Origin: Avena insularis
Lineage: Eukaryota; Streptophyta; Magnoliopsida; Poales; Poaceae
Direction of reading: 5' to 3'
NCBI GenBank assembly: GCA_023614405.1
Contig: CM042685.1
Span: forward strand, 238,183,661 to 238,247,660
Length of the DNA stretch: 64,000 bases
Position numbers and translations under genes: made by a program
The notes under the pieces: generated by a model
Databases searched by the model: none
What the model was told of the DNA's origin: nothing
Seen by the model: only the letters and a program-made list of their open reading frames with translations
Shown: piece after piece, positions 43,381 through 55,139 of the stretch
Layout of the letters: each line of letters begins with the position of its first letter
Numbering within the stretch: position 1 is the stretch's first letter

Positions 43381-44800
43381 TAGCTTGGTGACTTCAAGTG
43401 CATAGATCGGTTGTAGCTAGTTTCTAAATAAAGATATCGATCCCACAGGGAGCAGGAGTCTGAAGTCTAAGAATTCTTGAAGTAAGTACTGAAAATAGAA
43501 TTTCTAAATAAAGTTCTAAGTGACAAGACAAAATGCGAGTAATGTGTAAAAAGGTGTTTTTGAGTTTTTGGTATAAGAGAACAATGAGTAAAGTAAATAA
43601 AATTGAATACAGAAAATAATTATCTCGTATGTAAAAGAGATTTGAAACTTCAGTGGGAGAAAGCGTTCTCAGGGATTGGCGGATACACCACTAGCATTAT
43701 AAAGGAATAAGGTAAAGATTATTATCATGAACATTCTCAACTATGTATGTGTGGGAGGAACTCCGTATTTGGACAAAGAGGCAGCAATCACTGCTCAAAT
43801 CATCCTCATAACCACATCAAACAGCAATCAACATCAATTGAATTACCACGCTATTAAGGCACGTAATCCCGCAGGACGTATCTCATGGCATGGATAGTGT
43901 TTTATGAGTTTCCTCGGTTCCCAAGTTGATACGTAAGGGGTGCCAACAGCTTTATAGTCATTGTAAGTGCTAACATTCCTCCGTCTACCAACAAGTAGTT
44001 CCCTACATCAAGTCCCCACAAGAGGCAAATATTGGAGAGGTCGACTTCTCCCAACATCAAGATGTAGACAATCTAACACATGGTCACAGCGATGAATATC
44101 ATAATAAACTTTATCTTATTCCAATATCATACTAGGGTTTCTCCATCTCCCCAAGAACTAATGATCTACTTAGACATGGAGGCAGACTGCATCATAGTAA
44201 TGGTAATGTAAGCGATCATTGATGAATAGTACTTGTATAAATCCACAACTAGTGAAAGAATTACAACAAGATCTAGATGGGATGGATGGAGATGGTGGTG
44301 GTGATGAAGATGCAGCGGTTGATGAAGATGGAGATCGATGCCTTGGTCTCCCAGATCTACGTAGGGCGAAGATGGATTCCTAGGGAAAGTTTCCCCTCCA
44401 AATGCCTTTCCAGAGGTTAGGTTTCGGTGATTTCTGGGTGTTTTGTATGTCGTGTCTCTGAACCAGTTGCACGGGGTGAAACTATTTGAGGAGGCGGAGG
44501 CGGCACCAACTATATGGCGGCCCGCCGTATAGTTGGCCGTCAACTCTTATGTCTCCGCTTCTCACTTCAGGTTTTCTTCTAGTATTATTAATATTTCCCA
44601 AATAAGCATTTTACGTAGTTTTTGGCTCCTTTTCTCTCCAGTATAAATGCTCCAAGAATTTTGTCCTTTGGATCCATCATCTGATCTGATCCTGGTGAAA
44701 ATAAACATAAAAAGTGTGTATGAACGCCGTAAAATACCAAAATCCTACATCTACAATGCAAAATAATAATGTGAAACATGCTACAAATATGCACTCATCA
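43381..44800 (-). repeat. Element G 5' LTR
   Basis: About 1.42 kb, highly similar to 18132-19553. The minus strand starts TGATGAGTGCATATTTG and ends near GTCACCAAGCTA. The compact hairpin is at 44507-44535. Confidence 0.88.
44507..44535. repeat. Hairpin motif in G 5' LTR
   Basis: CAACTATATGG, GCGGCCC, GCCGTATAGTTG: an inverted repeat like the J copy, with one arm mismatch. Confidence 0.8.
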
Positions 44801-45037
44801 TTTTCATAGTTGAGATCAGCTTTTGCAAGGACTAATATGTCCTCCTCATTGAGTCTTGTGAACTCATTACGCGCCTGCAAGGTGTTAGCAATAACTAGAA
44901 CAAATAGTGAATAGCAGGATGTTGAATATTATTCCCTTTACTGACTCTAGAAGTAAAGCTCATTCTATTATAACAAAGTTCAGGAGAAGCTTCCATGTCG
45001 GTAAAAGCTACGCGTAGAGCATTAGGATTATTGTTGG
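44801..45037 (-). pseudogene. Element J downstream ORF, upstream segment
   Basis: The minus strand reads NPNALRVAFTDMEASPELCY, NRMSFTSRVSKGNNIQHPAI, and after a frameshift near 44900 ARNEFTRLNEEDILVLAKAD, LNYEN at the G junction. It is the N-terminal side of the same Athila-like ORF seen at 17965-18131 and 5400-5770. Element F begins at 45038. Confidence 0.65.
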
Positions 45038-46583
45038 TGATACGTCAGAAACGTATCTATAATTTTTGATGCTCCATGCTTGTTTAGTATCTATTTTGCT
45101 TTGCTTTGTCTACACTTTGAGGTGATTTTTACATGTTTTCTGGTACTAACCTATTAACAAGTTGCCACAGTGTCAGTTGCCTGTTTTCTGCTGTTTTTGG
45201 TTCCAGAAAAGCTAGTAAAGAAATATTCTTGGAATTGGACGGGACAAACGTCAAAGTCAATAACTTTCTGTGGGGAACAAGAAGTCTAGAGGGGAGATGG
45301 AGAGGCGTGCTAGGGCATCCACACCCCCCTAGGCTCAGGTGGGCCCTGCCCCACGCCTAGGCAGGGTGTCGGGCCCCTGGCCACTGCCTTGGCCTCCCCC
45401 TTTGCCTATAAGAAGCCCCCGATGCAGAAACCCTAAGTACCCGATCAATATTCCACGAAACCTTCTATAGCCGCTGCCACCATCATCCCTAGATCAGGGG
45501 GGATCTGAAGTTCTTCCCAGCACCCTGCCGGAGGGGAGATCATCCTGGAGGCCTTCTCTCCTGTATGATGCGTGAGTAGTTCCACCTTGGACTATGGGTC
45601 CGTGTAGTAGCTAGATGGTTGTATCTCCTCCTTGTGCTTTCATGTATAGATCTTGTGAGCTCCATTCATGATAAAGATCTAATCTATTTGTAATCATGCA
45701 TGTTGTGTTTGCGGGGATCCGATGGATATTGAGATCATTATGTTGTTTTGATTAATGGTTTTGTCTTTATGATTCTATCATGTCTGTGTTGTTTGTGATC
45801 TTGAATGCTCTCCATTGTTAGTAGCTATCTTGTCCAAGCAGTTGCTAGTGACTCCAAGAGGGGGTATTTATGCTCGATAGTGGGTTCATGCCTCTAGTTT
45901 CCAAGGGAAGTGACAGAAATCTCTTCGGTTATAGATGCGATGTTGCTACTAGGGAGAAAACAACGGTCTCTTGTTCATGGAACATGTGGACTGTTTACCT
46001 TACACACTTTGCTTAAAGCAGTTGTCTGTTGCTTGCAACTTAATACTGGAGGGGGTTCAGATGATAACCTGAGTCATAGATGCAGTTGGATGGCGGTCTA
46101 TGTATCTTGTTGTATTGCCCAATCGAATCTCATAGGATCTTTCTGACTAGTAATTGCATTGTTATGCCTTGCTCAGTTCCTGTCAATTGCCCTGCTGTAA
46201 TTTGTTTACCCTTCATGCCATGTTGTTATCTAAGGAGATCACCTCTAGTGAACTATGGACCCCGGTCCAATCTTTACCATTGATACATCCTCCACTGTTA
46301 CTTGTTTACTTGCTGCAAACCATTACCTTCCACACAGTACGTTTAATCCTTTGTTACAGCAAACCGGTGAGCTTGACAACCTTACTGATTCGTTGGGTCA
46401 AAGTCTCGAGTTTGTGTTGTGCAGGTCTCCCCATTGCTTGCAACACCTGTGTGACATTTCCTTCCTCCTACTGGTCCGATAACCTCGGTTTCTTACTGAG
46501 GGAAAACTTGCTATTGTGCTGCTTCACACCTTGGTCTTGGGGTTCCCAACGAAGCGCTCCTACATCAACTCAGCGCTGCATCA
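45038..46583 (+). repeat. Element F 5' LTR
   Basis: It begins TGATACGTCAGAAACGTATC (an inverted-repeat-like start) and ends about ...CAGCGCTGCATCA, eight bases before the primer site. It is about 1.55 kb. A GC-rich leader-like part lies at 45300-45560. The 146-codon frame at 46154-46594 inside it is not supported. Confidence 0.78.
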
Positions 46584-46591
46584 AGCTTTTC

Positions 46592-46610
46592 TAGCGCCGT
46601 TGCTGGGGAG
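46592..46610 (+). other. Element F primer-binding site (tRNA-Asp)
   Basis: TAGCGCCGTTGCTGGGGAG, two changes from TGGCGCCGTTGCCGGGGAG. Confidence 0.85.
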
Positions 46611-46822
46611 GCTAAGGACGTCTTCACTAGGGGAGTCCTCCACTTCTTTTCTCTTTACTTTGTTTTTAGTTTGCTTTTTTTCTTTTGCTTGTTTTTGTTT
46701 GCCTCTTTTCAAAAAACCCAAAAAACTTAGTTTAGTTTGGTTTGCCTTCTTTATTCAAAAACACAAAAAAATCAGTTCCTGCTCTAGCTGCTGCTGTTTT
46801 TGGCTTGCCCACCTTTTCCAAA

Positions 46823-47898
46823 ATGAACTCTACTGAGAACACCAAGTTGTGTGACTTCACTAGCACCAACAACAATGATTTCCTAAGCACCCTTATTGCT
46901 CCACCTGCTCCTAATGCTACTTTTTATGAAATTAAGCCTTTTTGTTGAATCTTGTGATGAGTGAGCAATTTTCTGGTGCTAGTTCTGAGGATCCTGCTGC
47001 CCATCTCAATAACTTTGTTGAACTTTGTGAGATGCAAAAGTATAAGGATGTAGATGGAGATATTATTGAGCTCAAGCTTTTCCCTTTCTCCTTGAGAGGA
47101 AAAGCTAAATAATGGTTGTTACCTTTGCCTAAAAATAGTATTGATTCTTAGACTAAGTGTAAAGATGTTTTTATTGGAAAATACTATCCTCCTGCTAAGA
47201 TTATATCTATGAGAAGTGACATTATGAAATTTAAACAACTTGATAGTGAACATGTTGCTCCAGCTTGGGAAAGAATGAAATCTTTGGTTAAGAATTGCCC
47301 CACTCATGGACTCACTGCTTGGATGATTATCCAGACTTTTTATGCAGGTTTGAACTTCTCCTCAAGAAATCTGTTAGATTCAGCTGCTGGAGGTACCTTC
47401 ATGGGCTTCACTTTGGGTGCTGCAACAAGGCTCCTTGATAATATGATGGTTAACTACTCTGAATGGCATGTTGAGAGAGCTCCACATGGTAAGAAGGTAA
47501 ATTTTGTTGAGGAAACTTCCTCTTTGAGTGATAAGATTGATCTTATTATGGCTATGCTTGTTAATGGGAAAGCTCCTTTAGATCCTAATAGTGTTCCCTT
47601 AGCCTCCTTGGATGCTCAAGAAGAGCAAGTTGATGTGAACTTCATTAGAAACAACAATTTCAACAACAATGCCTATAGGAATAATTTTGGTGGTAACAAC
47701 AATTATAGGCCTTATCCTCCTAACAATGGCAATTCCTATGGAAGCTCTTACAACAATGCTAGAAGTGCCCCCTCTGAACTTGAAGTCATGCTCAAAGACT
47801 TTATTAGTAAACAAACCACTTTCAATAAGACTATAGAGGAAAAACTTTTAAATGTTGAGAAAATATATCATCTCTGTCTGAAGCTCGGTCCTCCTTGA
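46823..47898 (+). pseudogene. Element F gag
   Basis: It starts at ATG 46823 (MNSTENTKLCDFTSTNNNDF). One extra T near 46943 shifts frame; the frame then runs through MSEQFSGASSEDPAAHLNNF, VELCEMQKYKDVDGDIIELK, LFPFSLRGKAK, a TAA at 47110, a TAG near 47149, FIGKYYPPAKIISMRSDIMK, ERMKSLVKNCPTHGLTAWMI, and an Asn/Tyr-rich linker (47640-47760). This is the Athila-like Gag without zinc knuckle. A second frameshift lies near 47862. Confidence 0.82.
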
Positions 47899-48779
47899 TT
47901 AATAAAATGGATGCTAAACCTGAAACTATGGAAAGTACCTTTGCTGCCACTCATGCCATACAAGTTACTATTGATGAAAATGTTAGGCTATTAGCTCAAC
48001 TTCATGCTAGGTGGGAAAGGGAAGATGAAATTGATAGAAACAATAGTGTGTGCACCATCACCACTAAACCACAAGTAGTCCCTATTCCTCCTCCTACTAT
48101 GCCTAAGCCTATTGAGCCTACTACTAGTGATGCTAAGTTTGATTTTGATATTGATGGTTGCAATATTTCTGAAGTGATTATGTTCCTGCAAAAGCTTGCT
48201 AGAAGTCCTGATGCTAGTGATATGCATGTTGCTTTCACCAAACACATTACAGATGCTCTTGTTAAGATTAAGGAAGAGAAGCTAAAACACAAAGCTTCTA
48301 TTCCTAGGAAAGTAGAAGATAGTTGGGAACCCATTATTAATATACAAGTGAATGACTTTGATCTCAAAGCTTCATGTGATCTTGGTTCTAGTGTCTCTAT
48401 TATGCCTAGGAATATTTATGAAATGCTTGATTTGCCACCGTTGGAAGATTGTTATTTGGATGTCCCACTCAATGATAATGCTAAGAAGAAACTCATGGGG
48501 AGTAATAATGATGTTTTCATTATGGTTAACAATGCTTATGTCCCTGTTGATTTCTATGTTTTGGATGTTAAATACAATGCTTCTTGTCCTATTACATTGG
48601 GAAGACCTTTTCTTAGAACAGTTGGTGCCAACATTGATATGAAAGAAGGCACCATTAAATATCATTTTCCATTCAAGAAAGGTATTGAACACTTCCCTAT
48701 GAGGAGAGATAAGTTGCTTCTTGCTCCTCCTTTGAAAGCAAGGTTTGATGTTAATGCTTCTTCATTCAAAAACACTTGA
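47895..48779 (+). pseudogene. Element F protease region
   Basis: An open frame of 294 codons continues gag after the shift (SLINKMDAKPETMESTF). It holds a Pro-rich linker, then the Athila protease box LKASCDLGSSVSIMPRNIYE (active site CDLGSS near 48380), FYVLDVKYNASCPITLGRPF, LRTVGANIDMKEGTIKYHFP. It ends at 48779 with no RT following. The frame is intact over its full length. Confidence 0.8.
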
Positions 48780-49595
48780 TTCTTCTTGCTTCTTGTGCCT
48801 AACTTAAAGGCATTAAAGAAAAGTACTTGTTGGGAGATAACCCAAGAGTTTCCTTGAGTCTTAGAAGTTATTACTTCAGTAATGACCTCTCCATATCCTT
48901 TTTGTTTGATTTTTGTTCCAAGAATGACCTCTAATGAGAGGGAAGTAAGATTTGGGGAGTTGCTATCCCGAAACAGATTTTTGTCCTCCACCATAAAAAT
49001 CGTGAGGAGTCTCTGTAACTCGGATTGAGATAAACATTTACGAATAAATCCCCCAGTATGTTAGCTAACTTTAGTTAGTTTAACACTTTTTGATTTGAGC
49101 AACATAAGATTTTCGAAAAAAATCGGTTTCTACCTGCTGGTCTGTTTTGACAGATTTTTGCCAGTATTTGCATTTGCTTCTTATTGATTCCTTTTTGAGT
49201 TCTCTTTAGGTGAATTGAGATTTTAGAAGGAGTTACTACAGTAGCTTGTGTTTTTATTGAAAAGTTTTGTTGTTCCAAAGCTTTGCCAAATGTCTAATAT
49301 CTTTTGAATACACTAATGTTGCTAATGAAGATTGTGTGAAGTTTTGTATGAAGGAAAAATTTCAGGTGTAGAGAGAGAATGATGCAATGAGATGAAGAAT
49401 GGACAAAATCTCAAGCTTGGGGATGCCACCATGGTGTCACCCCAAGAAATATCCAAGAGGTACAAGCGTCAAAGCTTAGGGATGCCCAAGGCATCCCCTT
49501 CTTCATCAATAAAAAGCTTGGGTCTGTCTAGACACTTCATTTTTTTTGTTTCATGCCAATTTGTGTTGTTCTTGGAGCGTCTTAGTTTTCATTTG
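48780..49595 (+). other. Element F 3' noncoding region
   Basis: No ORF is supported. It contains AGCTTGGGGATGCC-type polypurine-like stretches and two short perfect or near-perfect hairpins at 49419-49443 and 49479-49497. Element E interrupts it at 49596. Confidence 0.65.
49419..49497. repeat. Two hairpins in F 3' noncoding region
   Basis: The first is GGGGATGCCACCATGGTG with TCACCCC (49419-49443), centred on the palindrome ACCATGGT. The second is GGGATGCC-CAA-GGCATCCC (49479-49497), with perfect eight-base arms. Both lie after an AAGCTT(G/A)GG box. Confidence 0.8.
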
Positions 49596-52500
49596 TGTCA
49601 ACACCCGGATTTTTAATCGCAGATGCCTGTTATGCCATACATCGCAATCCCAGGATTACCATTTTTGCGAGACATAATAGATTTAGATATCATAGTACAT
49701 CATCCATTACAAACCATACATAAGGTCTTACACAAATAAAGATCTCATGATCCAGTTCTTAATACAACTCAAGCAGTGGAAATACGTAATAATAAAGGTA
49801 GTGTAGGCGAAGCTCCATCTTCGGGGTCACAGGCAATGCTGGCGATGGGAGATGATCCTAGTTGTCGTAACCTTCCTAAGGTCCATCATCCTGGTACTCC
49901 TCTTCATAGTCTGGCAACGGGAATAGCCAGGGACAAAGCCATAAGTACTCTTTAAGTACTCGCAAACTAATACTAACAAGTGATGGGGGTTTTTGTAATA
50001 GGACACTAAGCTCTAGGGTTGTTTTGCAAAAAGCCAGATTTACCTCTACTAAGTTCAGAAGCAAAGAAAGCTATTTGAAATTTTATAACACCTAAGTGGG
50101 AACTTGTATTTCATATCACAAATCTGTTGTGGTCAAGTCAAGTTCTCAATTCATTTCACAAGTCGTTTTGAAAACATCTGACGGGGGAACAGTATGGCCA
50201 CGCCAACTGTCCATAACCACGGACGCGGCTATTCGAATAGTTTGACACTCTGCAGAGATTGTACACTTCCACCACAACATTCGATACATCCGTCAGAAAC
50301 AAATCCTGAATTCACCATACTCAGTATGCGGATAATCAATCCTAACCTTTCAATTACATGCCCTAGTATAGGCACCTCTCCTGTGAGTTTGGCCTCCCAA
50401 CCATGACCAACTGTCATCTTGGATACTACACAGGTGGACAATCTTCACAAGGTAGCCTCAGCTCAGACCTTGGCCGTGAGGGAACCCATACTAAGGTCTA
50501 TAAGTTTCCAGTCAATCCCTACCCAATTTTCGGGTATTGTGGTTGTACGGTAAAATTGGAATGGTATCGCATCCAGACAACCACCAGTTTTATAAAAGGG
50601 CCAAGGCTCATGCCTCAACATTTTCATCACCAAAATCATCTAGTGTTTGGAAACACATGTCAAAACATCTCAATAGAATGATCCATCATTCTAAGGTTTT
50701 CATAACCATTTTCACCAAGTATTCCCATCTAAAGTTGATCAAATTTTATGCTTAGCACTAGCATCTACAAGTAGGGGTGAGTACTAATGAGGTGTGGTAA
50801 ACATTTGGAGTTTGAACTAAGTACCATATCATACCTTAGGATGACATCAAGATTATCTAGCTTAGGCCAAATTTAATGCTCTTTATGCAACCTTCAATTA
50901 TCTTCCTAGAATCTACAAGTCACTTAACTATACTCTAAGAAAGAGCTTTGGTAAAGAAATAAAGTAGAAATCTTGCAAGTAAAACTAGGATTGGGTATCA
51001 TCAAATGTGTCCAACCAAGCATGATTAGTGCATTGCATAGGTCAACTTGATTATTAAGGCTTGCCTTGAGCAGAGCAGTGGTTGAAATTCTCCTCGGCTT
51101 CTTCTTCGTAGTATCCTCCTTCCTCCTCGTATCCTTGATCGGTACTAGCGTCTATAAATAAATACGAGGTACACAATCACCAAACAATACTTAACTACTT
51201 TCAATCATCACACAAAAGGTTACTATAGATGATCTAGCATCATCACTAATATTACAAGATTAAAGCATTTGTCTTATTTGTTTATTTTAGAAAAGTAATT
51301 TCTACTCATTGAAAAACTACTTAAGATTTAATATTCTCCAAACCAAACATGGGATCATGTTGACACATGTCATCACCACATATTTCAGTCCATGGGAATG
51401 TGATTTAAAGTGGTGACACAATTTAATAAGGTTTAACATTTTTATTTTAAATAAAATAAGTGACTAGAAATGCCTATGTGGCATTCTTTTATTACTTGTA
51501 CATTATTTCTGTAAGTAAACCCATATATTTTTATATATTCTGAAAGGTATGATCAAATGTCATTTTTGAGAGTTGGAATCAACTCAAAAGCTATTATGGT
51601 TTAAATTTGAAAAATGTTTGAGTGCAGAAAAGCTTCTAACTTGTTATTTTTACCAAGGTTGATCTATAAATCCAAATGATTTTAATCCAACGGGCTTGGA
51701 TTAAGCATTTCAATATCTTTCTAACAAAATTGGTTTCGTTCAATTTGGTTCACTGAATCGAGCTGGGTTGATTTTTGAAACTAGGTACAGAACTGAGTTT
51801 GAATATAAATAGAAAAAGCTAAATTCAAACGAGTGGGCTGCGTGGGAAGGGTTATTGGGCCGGCCCAGTGTCATTCCGCAGCGCGGGGCACAACTGACGG
51901 GGGGGGGGGGGTCTACTGGTCAGTGACTCTTTAGACGCGAAGCGGTACGAGGCGATGTGGTGTGTTGGATTAGAAGTGAGATCAACGGCTGAGGGTCGTC
52001 GTCGACGATGAACATGTCACCGGCGAGCTCGAACCCTAGCGGCTCAGTGGGGGTCGTGGGAGGCTCACCGGGGCTCAGGTGAAGGTCGGCGATGCGGGCG
52101 AACGACAAAGTCGACGATGGTGATTCTCCTGGCACCGGCATCTTCTGGGGCAGCTCCAATCGATGGCTTCCTTCTTCTCCAGCAGTGGCGGGCTTCGGTG
52201 AAATTCCGGCGACGCGCTGCTCGCCTTGCTCCGGGAATGAGGTGGGGTGGTTCTGGGTGAGAGGGGAGTAGAATGGTGTGAAGAATTCGAGCAGGGGAGG
52301 CCTCTATTTATAGTGGCGAGAGGGGACCGACGGGCGCGGGTGAGCTCGTCGTGGTCGACGGCATAGAGGGCTATCGGCGTGGGCGACGGTAGGGGGCGAT
52401 GCTGTGCTCCCTGGCGAAGCTCAACGGCGTGGTGGCGAGGCGTGGGGCGGTGCTGATTGGTCGGAACGCTGAGGTGCTCTGCGCTGGTCCGACGGAAGTT

Positions 52501-53569
52501 TTGATGGCGCCGGTGCGGGCGTGACCTTGGCGACAGGCGTGTCTGCGGGGGTTCTTTGGGACGGTGGCGATCCGCGTGCAGCGCGGGCGGCCGCGCGATG
52601 CTGGTGTGCTCGAGCGAGCATGGCGCCTGGGCGCTCTCGGCATGGTTGCAGAGAAGGTTGGCATGGCATGGGCGTGTGGTCTAGTGGCTGGCATTGCTTG
52701 CGGCTGGGACAGGGAGTGGCGGTGGGGTGCTAGCTTGCTCCCAGACAAGGTTGGCGAGGTTAGTGTTTCTCATAGCTTGTTGTCGACTATGGGGTGGCAA
52801 TGGTGCTCTCGGCCTGCTCACCATTGATGACAATGGCCAGCTTACAGTGGTGCTAGTGATTAGCTAAGGTTGTTAGATGATCTACTAAGGCTAGTGGTGT
52901 CCAGAGAGGGAACAAGTTAGGCCCAAAACACTGCTCAACATAGTGTTTTGATTTTGTTTGATTTGCATCTGCAACCTGTTTGATGAAATGGCCGCATGAA
53001 CTTAAGTTTTGAATTTTGAAAAGATTTTTGGTTGGTGTGCTAGGCATGTGCTGGTGAGTCTGTGGATGCTTGGGTTTTGAAAATTGAGCTTGTTTGAGTG
53101 GTTTTTGAAATAGTGGGATCTTCCCATATGAAATAGATTCAAATTTAAATTGTCATTTAAACTATGCATTCAAATGTTTTTGGATGATCACAAAGTGGGC
53201 CTTGGTACTTTGTTATGAGTACTATCAAGGGTGCAAAGATCCAAACAAGTTTCTGTTAAGTTCTGAAAGTTAGGGATAGCCAAAGTAGGCATGGGAGTTA
53301 ATTTGGCCAATGTGACCATTCACTTAATTTGTTTGTTTTGATTTGTTTGTCTTTGGGAAAAGTGGGGGGTTTGTTTAGATGATGTTTATTTCACGTAAGA
53401 ATCATTTTACAAGAAAAGAAACACACAACCAAGGAAATTCAAAAGAATCCAAATTTTAATGCACACTCATATGCATGCTTTCATATTTTTAATTGGAAAA
53501 GTTTTTGTTAACCCTAAATTTGATGATTAGAGTTTGATGATTCAAGTTTAATATTTTTGGGATGTTACA
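49596..53569 (-). repeat. Element E 3' LTR (about 4.0 kb)
   Basis: On the minus strand it starts TGTAACATCCC directly after the polypurine tract and ends ...CGGGTGTTGACA. At 3974 bases it is longer than the LTRs of A and B, although it shares the start and general layout (AT-rich first part, GC-rich section at about 51840-52830, AT-rich second half). A 13-G run is at 51899-51911. Only one LTR copy is visible, so the far boundary rests on the TG...CA ends and on the change of sequence from element F. Confidence 0.7.
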
Positions 53570-53590
53570 AACCTCCCCCCTTAAACAAAA
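53570..53590 (-). other. Element E polypurine tract
   Basis: The minus strand reads TTTGTTTAAGGGGGGAGGTT immediately before TGTAACATCCC, closely matching the tract of element A at 15017. Confidence 0.85.
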
Positions 53591-53627
53591 TCTCGTCCCG
53601 AGATTTGAAAAAGGACGAAAAGATTAC

Positions 53628-55139
53628 CTAGGATTTGAAGAGATCGGGAAACTTTGTCCTGATGTGATCTTCGCGCTCCCAGGTAGCTTCCTCTTCTGTG
53701 TGGTTGCTCCACTGAATCTTGAGAAATTTGATGCTTCGGGTTCTGGTAGTTCTAAAGGCTTCTTCCAAAATACGGATGGGCACTTTGGGATAGGTCAGAT
53801 CATCGTTGATCTCTATGGTCTGGTGATCGATATTCTTGAACACTACAGTCTTCTCTGGAACTTCGAGGCACTTGCGAAGTAATGAGATATGAAACACATT
53901 GTGCACGGCTGACATATCCTCGGGTAGTTCCAATTGATACGACACATGTCCTCGATGGTTCAGAATCTTGAAGGGGCCCATATATCTGGGGGCTAACTTT
54001 CCTTTCAGTTGGAAACGTTGCATTCCTTTCAATGGCGACACTTTCAGATACACAAACTCTCCTATGTTGAAGGCGAGGTCTCGACGTCTCTTGTCGGTGT
54101 AACTCTTCTGTCTGGACTGGGCTGTCTTGAGTTGCTCATGAATCTTGTGAACCTTATCTTCTGCTTCTCGTAGGATATCGGGTCCGAAAATCTGACTCTC
54201 TCCTACTTCCGACCAGTTCAAAGGGGTGCGACACTTCCTTCCATACATGAATTCAAATGGGGCCATTTGCAAACTAGCTTGATAACTGTTGTTGTATGAA
54301 AATTCTGCAAACGGCAGACAGTCTTCCCACTTAGATCCATATTCTAACACACATGCTCTCAACATATCTTCGAGTATTTGGTTAACTCGCTCTGTTTGTC
54401 CATCGGTCTGAGGGTGATAAGCTGTACTGAAATCTAGGCGGGTTCATAAACCTTCTTGGACTTTCTTCCAGAATCTCGAGGTAAACTGAGTTCTTCGATC
54501 CGATACGATGTTCTTGGGGACTCCGTGCAAACTGACGATTCTAGCGATGTATAACTCCGCTAGCTTCGAACTCTGATAAGTGGTCTTGACGGGTAAGAAA
54601 TGGGTGACTTTGGACAACCTGTCCACTATGACCCAGATAGAGTCATTTCCCCTACTAGAAGTAGGCAATCCGGTGATAAAGTCCATTCCAACGGAATCCC
54701 ATTTCCATTCCAGAATCTGCAATGGTTGCAACAATCCAGCGGGTCTTTGATGTCCTGCCTTGACTTGCTGACATATATCACACTTAGCGTCTGACTTCGA
54801 TTTCTCTCTTCATCTTATGCCACCAAAATTGCTCCTTCAAATCTTGATACATCTTCGTTCCTTCGGGGTGGATAGAATAAATAGTATCATGAGCTTCCTT
54901 CAGAATTACTTCTTTCAACTCAGAATCTGCTGGTACACAAAGGCGTCCTTTATACCACAGAACTCCTTCTTCGTCTTCGGTGAAGCCGGGTACTTTGCCT
55001 GTACCGATACGACGCTTGATTCCATCAATACTAGCATTTCCTTTCTGTGCCTCTTTGATCTGGCTGATCAAAGTGGGTTGAAGTTCTATGCTAGCCAAAA
55101 ATCCTTCACTCACTAATTCCATTCGAAAATCTTCCATCT
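53628..55139 (-). pseudogene. Element E integrase and chromodomain
   Basis: Minus-strand order: KVPGFTEDEEGVLWYKGRLC and HDTIYSIHPEGTKMYQDLKE (55137-54784), a frameshift near 54780, AGLLQPLQILEWKWDSVGMD (first Asp in MDF), KNIVSDRRTQFTSRFW (second Asp), a TGA near 54444 for an expected TGG, AYHPQTDGQTERVNQ (third motif intact), SYNNSYQASLQMAPFEFMYG, the GPFKIL module, and a chromodomain (PIRILEEAFRTTRTRSIKFL, WSNHTEEEATWEREDHI) ending LFKS. One stop and one frameshift are seen. The catalytic residues appear intact. Element B starts just upstream. Confidence 0.88.

Larger units (their letters stand above)
18132..44800 (-). mobile_element. Element G: Athila-like gypsy element, broken by three insertions
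   Basis: The LTRs are at 18132-19553 (3') and 43381-44800 (5'). It has a tRNA-Asp primer site at 43357-43375, gag, protease, RT and RNase H on the minus strand, and a polypurine tract at about 19554-19575. LINE2, element H and element I occupy 22746-26372, 26587-35020 and 35316-41337, so about 8.5 kb is G itself. Integrase is not found between RNase H (ends 21771) and the 3' noncoding region, so G is non-autonomous. It sits inside the downstream ORF of J. The flanking bases (CAAGT left, TTTTC right) do not give a clean duplication. Confidence 0.88.
45038..49595 (+). mobile_element. Element F: Sabrina/WHAM-like Athila element without pol
   Basis: A plus-strand element with a 5' LTR, tRNA-Asp primer site, gag and protease, then directly a 3' noncoding region. 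No RT, RNase H or integrase is found before element E cuts it at 49596. The LTR start TGATACGTC and general organisation resemble the Sabrina/WHAM group of Triticeae. Its 3' part lies beyond element E, outside the window. The five bases before it are GTTGG (45033-45037). Confidence 0.8.
49596..55139 (-). mobile_element. Element E: Tekay-like chromovirus, 3' part
   Basis: Minus-strand element with integrase/chromodomain at 53628-55139, polypurine tract and a 3' LTR at 49596-53569. Its upstream part is cut off at 55139 by element B. It is inserted in the 3' noncoding region of element F (preceding bases ATTTG). Confidence 0.85.

Noticed and set aside
46154..46594. 146-codon ORF with hydrophobic stretches at the end of the F LTR
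   Set aside because: Lies in the LTR and ends at the primer site; no family resemblance, and several alternative frames are equally open.
52371..52827. GC-rich ORFs on both strands
   Set aside because: Within the GC-rich leader section of the E LTR; overlapping frames open on both strands because of composition.
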